A stretch of DNA of 64,000 nt from contig CAIOGO010000002.1 in NCBI GenBank assembly GCA_903857865.1, forward strand, positions 21,933 to 85,932. Reading direction: 5' to 3'. Source of the stretch: an uncultured bacterium (GTDB lineage Bacteria > Bipolaricaulota > Bipolaricaulia > UBA7950 > UBA9294). The translations under genes were made by a program, and so were the position numbers. The notes under the pieces are model-generated. The model was not told the origin of the DNA, searched no databases, and saw only the letters and a list, made by a program, of their open reading frames with translations. This document shows positions 37,050-45,071 of this stretch, piece by piece; the stretch's first letter is position 1; every line of letters begins with the position of its first letter.

Positions 37050-37077
37050 TTGGCTCGTGAAGCGTCTGCCGTGATAA
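37050..37077 (+). promoter_or_regulatory. possible promoter of the WD40 gene
   Basis: TTGGCT (37050-37055), 16-bp spacer, TGATAA (37072-37077), about 41 bp before the ATG. The match to consensus is moderate. Confidence 0.35.
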
Positions 37078-37117
37078 GCTCAGACCGAAGACTTTCCCGG
37101 GCACGTAGGAGAACTAG

Positions 37118-38911
37118 ATGACCGCGCCATTCGATGCAGTGAAGGGCCTCTTACTAGCAGCCTTCATACTCCTCTTCCTCGTATGGGTTTCATCACCTGC
37201 GGTTCTGCAACGATTTGGACTTGCGACCACAGAGGATCGCGCCGCGACCGACCTTCGGCCGCCGGCCGCTGTCCCTCCGCTCGTCGCCTCATCAATAGAA
37301 CCTATGGTTCCCGCCGCGCCTGCGAACACGCACACGATGCCCGTGCCTCCCCCTCTCGCAGGATGCGTCGCTCTCTCACGGGTACCCGCAAGGGCGTTCA
37401 GTGACACGACGGGGGTCTACTCGCTCGCGTTCAGCCCGGACGGGGAAACGCTCGCGGTGGGTTTCGTGGAGGGAGAGATCAGTCTGTGGGACGTCACCAC
37501 CAGCCGCCGCACGTCGATTCTGGCGGAAAACACTGGGGATGACTCCTCGATCGTGAACTCGCTGACGTTCAGCCTGGATGGGACAATGCTTGCCTCTGGG
37601 TCTGGGGACAAGACCGTCAAGCTCTGGGATGTAGCCAGCGGGCAGTGCTTGCACACCCTGACTGGTCATACAAGCTTCGTGTTTGATGTGGCATTCAGCC
37701 CTGATGGCGGAACCCTTGCGTCAGCGTCAAATGACGCGACGATCAGACTATGGAACGTCGCGACCGGGCAGCCTGTACGTACTCTCGCAGGTCATGCGAG
37801 TTGGGTTTCCTCTGTCGCTTTCTCCGCCGACGGCAATCTTCTCGCCTCGGGGTCGTGGGATAGGACGGTGAAGCTGTGGGACATCGCCAAGGGAGCCGTC
37901 CTCCAGACCCTCGTATGCGGCGACTCCGTCGCTTCCGTGGCCTTCTCCCCGGATGGTACCCTCCTTGCTGCGGGACTCAATGACCACAGCATCACGTTCT
38001 GGAATGCACAAACTTGGAATGTGGTGCGTACTCTGCACGGCCACACGAGTTGGGTTCGCTCTCTCGCCTTTTCCCCCGACGGCAAGCTCCTCGCCTCGGC
38101 GTCAGAGGACGAGACGATCCGGCTTTGGTGTATTGGACAAGGTAGGAACGTCGCGACGCTGAGCTGCGTTCCCCGTGGCGTCACAGCCGTTGCATTCAGC
38201 TCGGACGGGACGACCGTCGCCTCGGCGTCCGGCGGTAGGGTGGGGGGGATGGTGCAGCTGTGGGATCTGTCCGCGGCGTCAATCGCCCAGCTTCCTGCCG
38301 TGCTGCCCGTACTCCCGACTCCAGCACCGCCGAAGACTGTCTTCCGCAATCGAGACGTGCTGCTCCAGCTCCTGGAGCCCCAAAACGGTGGGGCGACCCA
38401 ACGGCAGATAGATGACGCAGTCAACGAAATACTCGAACGACCCCTCACGGTGAGTACTGGTGCCACGGCCTACTACACCGATGGGAAGATCGCTGTGGGT
38501 TTCTCAGTCATCAAGAGTGTGCGCTACCCGGGCTGGGATGTTGTGGAGAGCCGCCTGTCCTTCTCTCTCTCGAACCTCACGAGCGCCCCGCTAGTTGTCA
38601 TCTGGGACCGCTGTTCGATGCAGTTACCAGCCGGTGGAGCGACGAACGTGATGCACTCCGGCCAACGGTACATCGCCCGTTCCGAGCCGACCATACCCAC
38701 GACGGTTGTTCAGGGCGGAGTTCTCTCGGATGAGGTGATCCCGTCCTCGGTGGTCTACTACAGTGAGATCAGCAAGGAGTGGACGATCCCACCCGGTGCA
38801 CTCGACGGGGGACCGTTCTGGTTCACACTGGCGGTCGAGGTCAACGGGGAGTTGAAGTACTACACGTTCAAGTTCCTGGTGACCTATCGCGAAGTGGGCG
38901 GCTCCCCGTAG
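37118..38911 (+). CDS. membrane-anchored WD40 beta-propeller protein
   Basis: 597 aa with TAGGAG 6 nt before the ATG. A single N-terminal transmembrane segment (LLLAAFILLFLVWVSSPAVL, about 11-30) and a Pro/Ala-rich linker (to about 85) lead to seven WD repeats (about 95-395), recognisable by SLAFSPDG/SVAFSPDG and endings SLWD, KLWD, RLWN, KLWD, TFWN, RLWC and QLWD. Seven blades should close into one propeller. The C-terminal 170 residues are unassigned. The topology suggests an extracytoplasmic propeller. Such propellers are scaffolds; the partner is unknown. Confidence 0.8.
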   Translation: MTAPFDAVKGLLLAAFILLFLVWVSSPAVLQRFGLATTEDRAATDLRPPAAVPPLVASSIEPMVPAAPANTHTMPVPPPLAGCVALSRVPARAFSDTTGVYSLAFSPDGETLAVGFVEGEISLWDVTTSRRTSILAENTGDDSSIVNSLTFSLDGTMLASGSGDKTVKLWDVASGQCLHTLTGHTSFVFDVAFSPDGGTLASASNDATIRLWNVATGQPVRTLAGHASWVSSVAFSADGNLLASGSWDRTVKLWDIAKGAVLQTLVCGDSVASVAFSPDGTLLAAGLNDHSITFWNAQTWNVVRTLHGHTSWVRSLAFSPDGKLLASASEDETIRLWCIGQGRNVATLSCVPRGVTAVAFSSDGTTVASASGGRVGGMVQLWDLSAASIAQLPAVLPVLPTPAPPKTVFRNRDVLLQLLEPQNGGATQRQIDDAVNEILERPLTVSTGATAYYTDGKIAVGFSVIKSVRYPGWDVVESRLSFSLSNLTSAPLVVIWDRCSMQLPAGGATNVMHSGQRYIARSEPTIPTTVVQGGVLSDEVIPSSVVYYSEISKEWTIPPGALDGGPFWFTLAVEVNGELKYYTFKFLVTYREVGGSP

Positions 38912-38959
38912 GGTCGATCCGCGTCACGGCAACTAGGCTGAAGAGAGAGATGGTCGCCG

Positions 38960-38989
38960 CCTGAGTCCGATCAAGAGGAGGCGTGATGA
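38960..38989 (+). repeat. leader/RBS repeat, copy 1
   Basis: A 30-bp stretch ending at the start codon of the lipoprotein gene that matches 40644-40673 at 27 of 30 positions, including the Shine-Dalgarno AGGAG. It shows that the translation starts of two island genes derive from a common leader. Confidence 0.6.
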
Positions 38990-39375
38990 ACAGCGGGCGG
39001 ATGCGTTCTATTGGATTGCTGGCGGGGTTGTTCTTGGTGGCTGCGTTGGGCGGGTGTTTGCAGCCGGTGCACCCCGTGATGAGTCCTCCGACCTGGATTC
39101 ACGGGACGTGGGGGCCGGAAGATCTCGATATGGACTACGAATTCACGGCAACCACCATGATCCAGAGGATAGGGAACGTGAGCGTTGACGTCGGGGAGCT
39201 CTACCGGCGCGCGGGAACGCACGTAGACGAACTGATCACGGATAGCCTGTATTCCTCCACGGTCCCGATGGAGAGCGACGGGTTCATGACTTAGGAGTTC
39301 AGGAAGATCAGCGATGATTCCATCAATATGACGATGCGAACCGACGTTGGAACGATCGGCCCAAGCACGCTCTGA
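38986..39375 (+). pseudogene. lipoprotein gene with in-frame TAG
   Basis: From ATG 38986 (AGGAG 5 nt upstream) the frame encodes 102 aa, ending at TAG 39292-39294. It has a lipoprotein signal (LLAGLFLVAALGGC) and a short beta-rich domain. Directly after the TAG the same frame continues for 26 plausible codons (EFRKISDDSINMTMRTDVGT and on) to TGA 39373-39375, as expected if the stop is a point mutation within an ancestral 128-aa protein. The truncated 102-aa form may still be exported. Confidence 0.6.
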
Positions 39376-39667
39376 CGGCAGTAGGATAGAGCGGCAGCCA
39401 TGAGGCCCTTCTCGCCGCCCGGAGACGGTCGCGGAGTGACTCCGCGGGCCGTGCAGCGAGACGAGACGAGTGTTCGGCGCGAATCCGATCGAGCATAGAG
39501 TCCCGCGGATCGTCTTGAACGCCCGCGGCAGGCTCTTCCTCTTGTCCCCCCGCGGGCACATGCGCCAGGGGTTTTGGCTGCCGTTCGCGGAGACACGCCA
39601 AACCTAGCTCGAGAAGCGGGCCGAACGGGTGGGAGACAAGTCGGCGTCAGCCCCGGATTCTGCTAGA
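39376..39667. other. spacer without recognisable gene
   Basis: 292 bp between the damaged lipoprotein gene and the convergent small membrane protein gene. Short frames on the minus strand are Arg-rich and lack Shine-Dalgarno sites. Nothing convincing was seen. Confidence 0.5.
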
Positions 39668-40060
39668 CTAGTAGCCGATCATGATCGCATACACCACAAC
39701 CACGGTGGCAACCCACACTCCCCAACCGGCGAGCGCGTTCCTAGTTCGTATGCTCTTCCACTCCTTCTGGTAACCCTCTAGATACCCCCGCTTGTACTCG
39801 TCCGATGCCCCCAGTGCCTTGACTCTGCCAAGGGGCGGTAACTTGCCATCAGCAAGCGCCGAGTATGCGACATAGAAGACCCCAAGGGAGAGCCCCGCGA
39901 CAAACGACGCAGAGGGTTTGATCTCAGCCTTGGCGTCTACTCGGCCGGCTTCGAACCCGTCGACATACCCCGTCAGTTGCTGGGTTTGCGCTGTGGCGGG
40001 GTAGACCGCCGCTACCAGGAGACACGAAACAACAAGGAGCACCCACTTCGCGCGACGCAT
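39668..40060 (-). CDS. exported protein with C-terminal membrane segment, unknown
   Basis: 130 aa from ATG 40060 with GGAGAAGGA just upstream; the frame is open further but lacks a better site. A signal peptide (WVLLVVSCLLVAAVYPATAQ, cleavage after ATA or AQ likely) is followed by a small soluble part with EYKRGYLEGYQKEWKSIR, and the C-terminus is a transmembrane helix (GVWVATVVVVYAIMI). Family unknown. Confidence 0.65.
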   Translation of the reverse strand: MRRAKWVLLVVSCLLVAAVYPATAQTQQLTGYVDGFEAGRVDAKAEIKPSASFVAGLSLGVFYVAYSALADGKLPPLGRVKALGASDEYKRGYLEGYQKEWKSIRTRNALAGWGVWVATVVVVYAIMIGY

Positions 40061-40202
40061 ATTCCTTCTCCTTCCTCTAAGCAGAGAATTGTTCCACACT
40101 ATAACACAGTCTAGGCCATTCGCGGATCGCCTCGGAAACATCGACCTCACCGTTTTGCCTATACTGACAGGAAGGCTTTAGACTGGCAGGGAGGTAGGTC
40201 GA

Positions 40203-40592
40203 ATGAGAACACGAGAGAGAGAGGTCGCAGTTCTTGTGGTGGCGCTGACGTTGGTGGCTGTCCTCTCTGGCTGCTACCTAATCGATCCAACGCCAACAGC
40301 CCGCTTCGAAATCACCAACTGGACGCAGGAATACTATCAATACTCCGACCACGGCGAGTACTCCGACTACGTGTATGTCTACTTCAAGGTGACAAACACT
40401 GGGACCGTGGATATCGACTATTACGAGGTGTGGATCGAGGTCCGCTGTGCCGATGGAAGCACTTATCAAGACTGGACAAACGGGTTGAACGTAACGCGGG
40501 GGGGATACCTGACCGATTGGACGCTGATCAATGTCGCGGGCAAGCAGGCTGTTTCCGTTTCCGTCACGAATCATGAGTTGACGTCGTACTAG
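40203..40592 (+). CDS. lipoprotein with beta-sandwich-like domain
   Basis: 129 aa. The lipobox is LTLVAVLSGC (Cys at about 24). The mature part, EYSDYVYVYFKVTNTGTVDI then YYEVWIEVRCADGST, has the alternating pattern of FxLYD-type Ig-like domains that occur in envelope lipoproteins. GGGAGG lies about 8 nt upstream of the ATG. Function unknown; it is one of a cluster of envelope proteins in the island. Confidence 0.7.
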   Translation: MRTREREVAVLVVALTLVAVLSGCYLIDPTPTARFEITNWTQEYYQYSDHGEYSDYVYVYFKVTNTGTVDIDYYEVWIEVRCADGSTYQDWTNGLNVTRGGYLTDWTLINVAGKQAVSVSVTNHELTSY

Positions 40593-40643
40593 CCTGCGCT
40601 CGCGACGTCGAGGCCGCGATTGCGCACCCGGAGGTGGTTGCGA

Positions 40644-40673
40644 CCTGAGGCCGATCAAGAGGAGATGTGATGA
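40644..40673 (+). repeat. leader/RBS repeat, copy 2
   Basis: Matches 38960-38989 at 27 of 30 positions and again ends at the start codon of an envelope-protein gene. Similarity fades further upstream. Confidence 0.6.
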
Positions 40674-41242
40674 GCGGGAACTTGGAGACAGGCACAGCAT
40701 GGGGGAGCAGTGGAAAGCCGACGAAGAAGTGGGGCTGGGTCTGGATCATCCTCGGGATACTCGCAGGGTTGATAGTCATAGCGAGCGTGGTCAGTAACAA
40801 AGACAAAGCGCCGCCATCCCCATCGACTCCAACGCCGGTCACACAGAAGGAACCGGCCTACATCAAAGATGTAGTGGCGTACAAGGAAGGGACTGGAGCC
40901 ATGGTCGTCTATTTCGTTCTTGCCACTGCCGCCGGAGAGGAGACGCGGGCGGACGGCACTGTCAGGCTTCAGGTGTACGAGAAGGTAATGAACACGGACA
41001 CCTACAAGATGGAAGACCGGTGGCTGTGGACGCTACTCGAGACACCCGTTGCTGCGAGCGACTTCCATACAGCCGAAGTTGGGCAGGGAGCGTTTGCCCA
41101 CAAGCGGCTCATCTGCTCTCTTGGGCGCATCCTCTACTCGCGGTTCAATGCCCAGCCATCGCAGATGACTGGAACGGTGAAGATCATCTTCCGCACCATA
41201 AGCGGCCGCGAACTGCCCGGTGAAGGGACCATTTTCTTCTAG
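40670..41242 (+). CDS. single-pass membrane protein, unknown
   Basis: 190 aa from ATG 40670 (AGGAG 5 nt upstream). A short cytoplasmic N-terminus rich in Gly/Ser/Lys, one membrane segment (WGWVWIILGILAGLIVIASV, about 22-41), a Pro/Ser/Thr linker, then an extracytoplasmic domain of about 125 residues (AYIKDVVAYKEGTGAMVVYF and on). No family recognised. It shares its leader with the lipoprotein gene at 38986. Confidence 0.65.
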   Translation: MSGNLETGTAWGSSGKPTKKWGWVWIILGILAGLIVIASVVSNKDKAPPSPSTPTPVTQKEPAYIKDVVAYKEGTGAMVVYFVLATAAGEETRADGTVRLQVYEKVMNTDTYKMEDRWLWTLLETPVAASDFHTAEVGQGAFAHKRLICSLGRILYSRFNAQPSQMTGTVKIIFRTISGRELPGEGTIFF

Positions 41243-41458
41243 AACGAAGAGCGTAGCGGCCCGCCAGTCGCCTCGACCGTGCCCGCGCTATCGAGAAAGA
41301 AGGCCGCCCGTCTCCCGAACGGCCACAGCGAACGGCGACGAGGCCGAAGAAGCCTGCCATGCGCGTCAGTCGGTAGGCGTCGGTCGTCCCACCGAGCCTG
41401 GCACAGGCTATGGGCATTTAGAACGATGTCGCGCGTCGAGGAGCACGATAAACAGCGA
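41243..41458 (-). other. non-coding stretch, diverged copy of 42420-42556
   Basis: On the minus strand, just past the hairpin at 41459-41479, short translated pieces such as LLDARHRS and GPLRSS resemble MIDSRHFS and GPLRSI from the corresponding place after the second hairpin. The reading frame is broken here. It looks like an old duplicate that has decayed. Confidence 0.35.
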
Positions 41459-41479
41459 GGCCTCGAATGATCCGAGGCC
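41459..41479 (-). terminator. terminator of the 54-aa membrane protein gene
   Basis: GGCCTCG / CGAGGCC stem (7 bp) around AATGATC, 10 bp after the stop codon. On the minus strand it is followed by TCGCTGTTTAT. A closely similar hairpin with the same loop occurs at 42558-42580. Confidence 0.6.
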
Positions 41480-41489
41480 CCGTTCCTGT

Positions 41490-41654
41490 TTAGAGCCGCC
41501 CAACGGCGAAGAAAACCGCGGGCACACAAACCCCCATAATGAGGACGAAGATCGGGTACGAAATCCAGCCGCGACTTACCGCCCACGTCCCCGCAAGACC
41601 AATGAAGGTGACCGAGACTGTCGCCATAAGCGGCCGAAGCGCAGACACAACCAT
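41490..41654 (-). CDS. 54-aa two-helix membrane protein
   Basis: Small gene: ATG 41654 with GGAGG 5 nt upstream, stop 41490-41492. The protein begins MVVSALRPLMATVSVTFIGL, has a first hydrophobic segment to about residue 26, then ISYPIFVLIMGVCVPAVFFA as a second. No family recognised; the size and shape recall small membrane proteins of toxin or regulator type, which is an inference only. A decayed relative lies at 42591-42727. Confidence 0.65.
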   Translation of the reverse strand: MVVSALRPLMATVSVTFIGLAGTWAVSRGWISYPIFVLIMGVCVPAVFFAVGRL

Positions 41655-42419
41655 GGTTTCCTCCCTTCGGAGGACCAGGCGCTACCCCTCTTGACTTCCC
41701 CGCCCCAGGCAGACTATTCTTGCGGTGCATAGACGCAGATTCGTCTGCGCGGGGTGGTTCCGGCAACATCTAGCGGATAGCGCCGGGACCTCCCTTTTTG
41801 TAACCCCTTATCATCGCGGGCTCTCGCCTTACATATCACATCCATATGCTAGTAAGGCAAGAATCCGCAATACATAGGCTAGCGAGAACGCGTACTTCGG
41901 TCAAGTATGCCTCCCTCGTGTTGGTATCCTTTCGCGTCACGGGTTCCCATGTCAAGCGGGAGAACGCTGTCCCTTACGACATTTGCGCTTTGTGCCGAGA
42001 GACTAGTGTACATTACGTGATCTAGTGTGCCGGTTGTCAGAAAAGCTGGCATAGCTGTCATAGATTGAGTGGCTAGACCGGCGGTTACGCTGGTCTTGAT
42101 TGTGTTTAGCGGACAGAGCGCTTCTGCTATGTCAGATCTCAGTCATGGAATGCAGGGAGTGCGTCAGCCCAGAGTAGTGGCTAGGTACAAGGAGATCTCA
42201 GAGCTAGCATGTTCAGTTTCTGAATCCAGCTCACCAGGTGCATGCTCTGCTTGTTCTGCTTGTTCTGCTCCCATCAGAAGTCCGAGTACCGAGACTGGCG
42301 CAGAGGTCACGCTAGTATCATTCATAGACCGATTGCACGTTCTCGTCTTGAAGCACCGCGGCGCGTACTGGCGCGTTAACATGCGGAGCGAGTATTGAGC
42401 GGTAACATAGTCCTGGACT
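41655..42419. other. AT-richer stretch without a confident gene
   Basis: Visibly lower GC than its surroundings, especially 41800-42100. Two overlapping frames exist (plus 42069-42398, minus 42164-42445) but neither has a Shine-Dalgarno site, and their composition is unlike neighbouring proteins. A short TGTTCTGCT-type repeat occurs at 42245-42271. It may hold remnants of acquired DNA. Confidence 0.4.
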
Positions 42420-42557
42420 GAGTCGGATCGAGCGGAGTGGCCCACGGATCACCCCGGGCGTCTCGACCACACACAGAGAGTAGCGGCCCAAGTCAGCGAG
42501 CAAACCTCGGGTGCCGTCGTAGCTGAAGTGGCGGCTGTCGATCATCGCGAAACACAG

Positions 42558-42580
42558 GGGCCCCGAATGATCCGAGGCCC
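42558..42580 (-). terminator. second copy of the GATCATT-loop hairpin
   Basis: GGGCCCCG / CGAGGCCC with one mismatch around AATGATC, 10 bp beyond the stop of the decayed small membrane gene; followed on the minus strand by TGTGTTTCG. Loop and distance match the hairpin at 41459-41479. Confidence 0.5.
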
Positions 42581-42590
42581 AGTTCCCGAT

Positions 42591-42727
42591 TCAGACTCTT
42601 TCGGCGAGGTACAGGTTCGCTGGGACGCCCGGCCCAACGTACAGGACGGACGCGCTATAGCTCATCCCCCGGTGAACGAGACAAGCCCCGACGCTGCAAT
42701 TGCCGCGCAAAGCACCCAAGAGAGTAT
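42591..42727 (-). pseudogene. decayed paralogue of the 54-aa membrane protein
   Basis: Two short frames joined by an ATGA overlap: VLCAAIAASGLVSFTGG ending at TGA 42662-42664, then MSYSASVLYVGPGVPANLYL... to TGA 42591-42593. Together they align with GWISYPIFVLIMGVCVPAVF of the intact copy (shared SY, VL, G, VPA, R). The Shine-Dalgarno GGGAGG is kept at the same distance, but the start position holds ATA instead of ATG. So it has lost its start and has a frameshift. Confidence 0.5.
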
Positions 42728-42730
42728 TCT

Positions 42731-43133
42731 CCCCTCCCTGTGGCTCCACAGCGGGCTTGAAAGGACCATGAACCTTGACACCGTGATGTCGCGATTGGAT
42801 CTAGCCACAGATCACATGAAAGTACTGTTGGAGTAGGACCTGCTGCATGGACACCGAAGAGATGACTCCGACACAGCGGGCTACAGGACCGCGGGGCCTC
42901 ATCTTCGGCAAGGAGGCGACTAGAGACTTCCACGCTTGACACCGGCGCGCTTTCAGAGATTCCCCTCAGGCGTTGGACGCCGTTGGCGGAGGCGGGTTAG
43001 ACTGGCCTGGAAACTTGCCCGTCCATCGGGGAGCGGGCCAGGCCAGGGCGACCTTGCCAACGGAAGGCGGCAGCGCTGGCCCACTGAGTGCTGGGCAGGC
43101 CAGCCGCAAGAGTCAGGGGGAGTGGGGGGGACT
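42731..43133. other. 403-bp region upstream of the AIPR gene, no gene seen
   Basis: The AIPR reading frame is open back to 42936 but the extra 66 residues are Arg/Gly-rich and lack a start site; they look non-coding. No clear promoter was identified. It presumably contains the AIPR gene's regulatory region. Confidence 0.4.
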
Positions 43134-44882
43134 ATGCAGGACCGTGAGTCGGACAACACACTGCATCCGAGCAGCGGGTCAATGACGGTCAGGGAGTTCT
43201 CCAAGGTCATGCGTGAAGGTATCCAGAAAGAGGCGGCTCGTAATGGCTGGAACGCAGACAAGGCTGCGGATAGAGGGAATGCGTTCTCGCTCTGGGTGGC
43301 TCGAGTAGTGCACGAGGCAGAGGAGACCCTCGACCCCGAACCAGAAGAGGCCCTGCTGCGGACGAAGGATCTGAAGGCCGACCTAGTTTTCGAGGACCCT
43401 ACTGCCAACCACCTCGTGATATGTCAGTGCAAGTACGTGAAGGAGAAATCGCCTGTCGACGAAACTGAAGTCATTGACTTCTTCTCCCGTCACGAGCACT
43501 ACATGAAGACCGAGTGGGTCCGAGAGCATGGATCGTCGGACGCCGTCGCCGCTCTCGAGGACTACGCGGAACGATTCATCAATGGAGGGTCCGTTCAGTA
43601 CTACTTCGTCAGCAACGGTGACGCATCGAAGCGTATCCACGAGGCAGCAAGAACGATCAACGAGAAGTACAGGAATGACAACCTGCCAATCACGTGCGAA
43701 CTCCTGGACCTCTCCGGCCTGAAGGAGTACTACATCCGCTCTATGACTCTTGGGGAGCGGATCCCGGCAGAAGTTACCCTCCAGCTTCCAGAAGGGAGGT
43801 TCTTCGAGGTCCATGAGCCGCACCGGACTCTTGTGGCTGTGCTTAAGGGGAATGCTCTGCGCAACCTCGGCAAGCTGCACAAACAATCCCTGTACGCGTG
43901 GAACATCCGCGGCTACTTGGGAAACCGTGGAATCAACAAGAGCATAGGTGACACAGCGAAAGAGACCCCCGGCTCCTTCTTCTACTTCAACAATGGGGTT
44001 GCAGCGATCTGCACCGACTACGTCCTGACCGGAAACCGGCTGATCGTCGACAACTTCCAGATCATCAATGGCGCGCAGACAGTCACAACCCTCGAGAAGT
44101 GCCCGGCGGACGATCGCATCCAGGTGCTCTTCCGGCTGACCAAGACAGAGAGCGTCAAGACCGAGAAAGGCATGAACAAGGATATGATCCGCTGCAACAA
44201 CACTCAGAACATAGTCAAGGTGTCTGACTTCCGTGCCAATGACGAAATCCAGTTGTACCTGGAGAAGGCACTCGCTGAGCGCAAAGTCCGGGGTCCGATA
44301 CCGAAGGTCCGCTACCAGCGGAAGAGAGCCCCAAAGAAGCCGGGAACAGGAGATGTCATAAGGCTAGAGGAGATGGCGAAGATTCGCTACGCTTACCTCT
44401 GTGAGCCGACTCTTGTCCACTCATCTCCTCGCTTGCTCTGGACACTAGATGAGGACAGCGGTAGCTACGAGAAGGCTTTCGGCGTAGATGGCAGACTCGA
44501 GTCGGCATGGTCAGACGACACTCTGGAGGAGGCCCTGCTGGCATACGTGATATATGCCAAGGCAGACCAGGAGGCTGTGACCCTTGGTCGTAAGGATGTG
44601 AAATACCGCTTCCTCAGAAGGCTCCGATTCCATACTCTATCGCTTGCGGGCATCTGGGTGCGAGAGAACGGCGGTGACGAGAAACGGCGGGAGTTGGCTC
44701 GATCGAAGGACGCGTTCGAGAGTTTCTGGCGGGCGTTCTGGCCCTTGTGTCTTGATCTTGAGATCGACGCTTATCTCACTGCCGTAGAAGGGGAGAAGGG
44801 AACGCTCTTTGCGCTGGTCCGAAGTGACGAGCGGTGGCAAGCTATGAGAATGAGCTTCTCGTACAAGGCGAACGCCAGATGA
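43134..44882 (+). CDS. AIPR-family (abortive phage infection) protein with PD-(D/E)xK-like N-terminus
   Basis: 582 aa from ATG 43134 preceded by GTGGGGGGG. The N-terminal part (about 40-170) has ADLVFED (D83) followed by LVICQCK (Q98, K100), the D...QxK pattern of Mrr-like restriction nucleases. From about 210 the AIPR core is clear: WNIRGYLGNRGINKSI (257-271), SFFYFNNGVAAIC (281-293) and QIINGAQTV (309-317). Such proteins are associated with abortive infection or restriction-like phage defence. It is the last gene before attR, a common place for defence cargo. The action in this host is untested. Confidence 0.8.
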   Translation: MQDRESDNTLHPSSGSMTVREFSKVMREGIQKEAARNGWNADKAADRGNAFSLWVARVVHEAEETLDPEPEEALLRTKDLKADLVFEDPTANHLVICQCKYVKEKSPVDETEVIDFFSRHEHYMKTEWVREHGSSDAVAALEDYAERFINGGSVQYYFVSNGDASKRIHEAARTINEKYRNDNLPITCELLDLSGLKEYYIRSMTLGERIPAEVTLQLPEGRFFEVHEPHRTLVAVLKGNALRNLGKLHKQSLYAWNIRGYLGNRGINKSIGDTAKETPGSFFYFNNGVAAICTDYVLTGNRLIVDNFQIINGAQTVTTLEKCPADDRIQVLFRLTKTESVKTEKGMNKDMIRCNNTQNIVKVSDFRANDEIQLYLEKALAERKVRGPIPKVRYQRKRAPKKPGTGDVIRLEEMAKIRYAYLCEPTLVHSSPRLLWTLDEDSGSYEKAFGVDGRLESAWSDDTLEEALLAYVIYAKADQEAVTLGRKDVKYRFLRRLRFHTLSLAGIWVRENGGDEKRRELARSKDAFESFWRAFWPLCLDLEIDAYLTAVEGEKGTLFALVRSDERWQAMRMSFSYKANAR

Positions 44883-45071
44883 GAAACGGCGACAACGGAA
44901 GTGCACTCGACAGCAATTGGAGCTTGTCTCTCCCACCGTTGGGCTGCGGCCTGAGCCAACCCCGTCGAGCGTGATTTGCCCTCGCGGGTCCGGCCGAACC
45001 ATGTTGACGCACTCAATGCGGGGAGTTAGGCGGTCTTTGAGAGCAAGGAAATGGCGGAACTTGCCTTCCAC
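44883..45071. other. spacer between AIPR gene and attR
   Basis: 189 bp with no convincing frame. It includes the right end of the element just before the tRNA-like copy. Confidence 0.5.

Noticed and set aside
39292-39294. TAG used as a sense codon
   Set aside because: Many intact genes in the window, including rpsM, rpmJ and tdh, end at TAG, so general reassignment is not plausible.
42069-42398. 109-aa plus-strand frame with a signal-like start and an ACSACSACSA repeat
   Set aside because: No Shine-Dalgarno site, GTG start only, the repeat is a short DNA repeat, and an equally long frame exists on the other strand. Not supported as a gene.
42164-42445. 93-aa minus-strand frame in the AT-richer island stretch
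   Set aside because: No start site and no similarity recognised; overlaps the frame on the other strand.
42318-42545. 75-aa minus-strand frame beginning MIDSRHFSYDG
   Set aside because: It starts right after the hairpin at 42558-42580 without a Shine-Dalgarno, and the related sequence at 41243-41458 is frame-broken; kept only as evidence of duplication.
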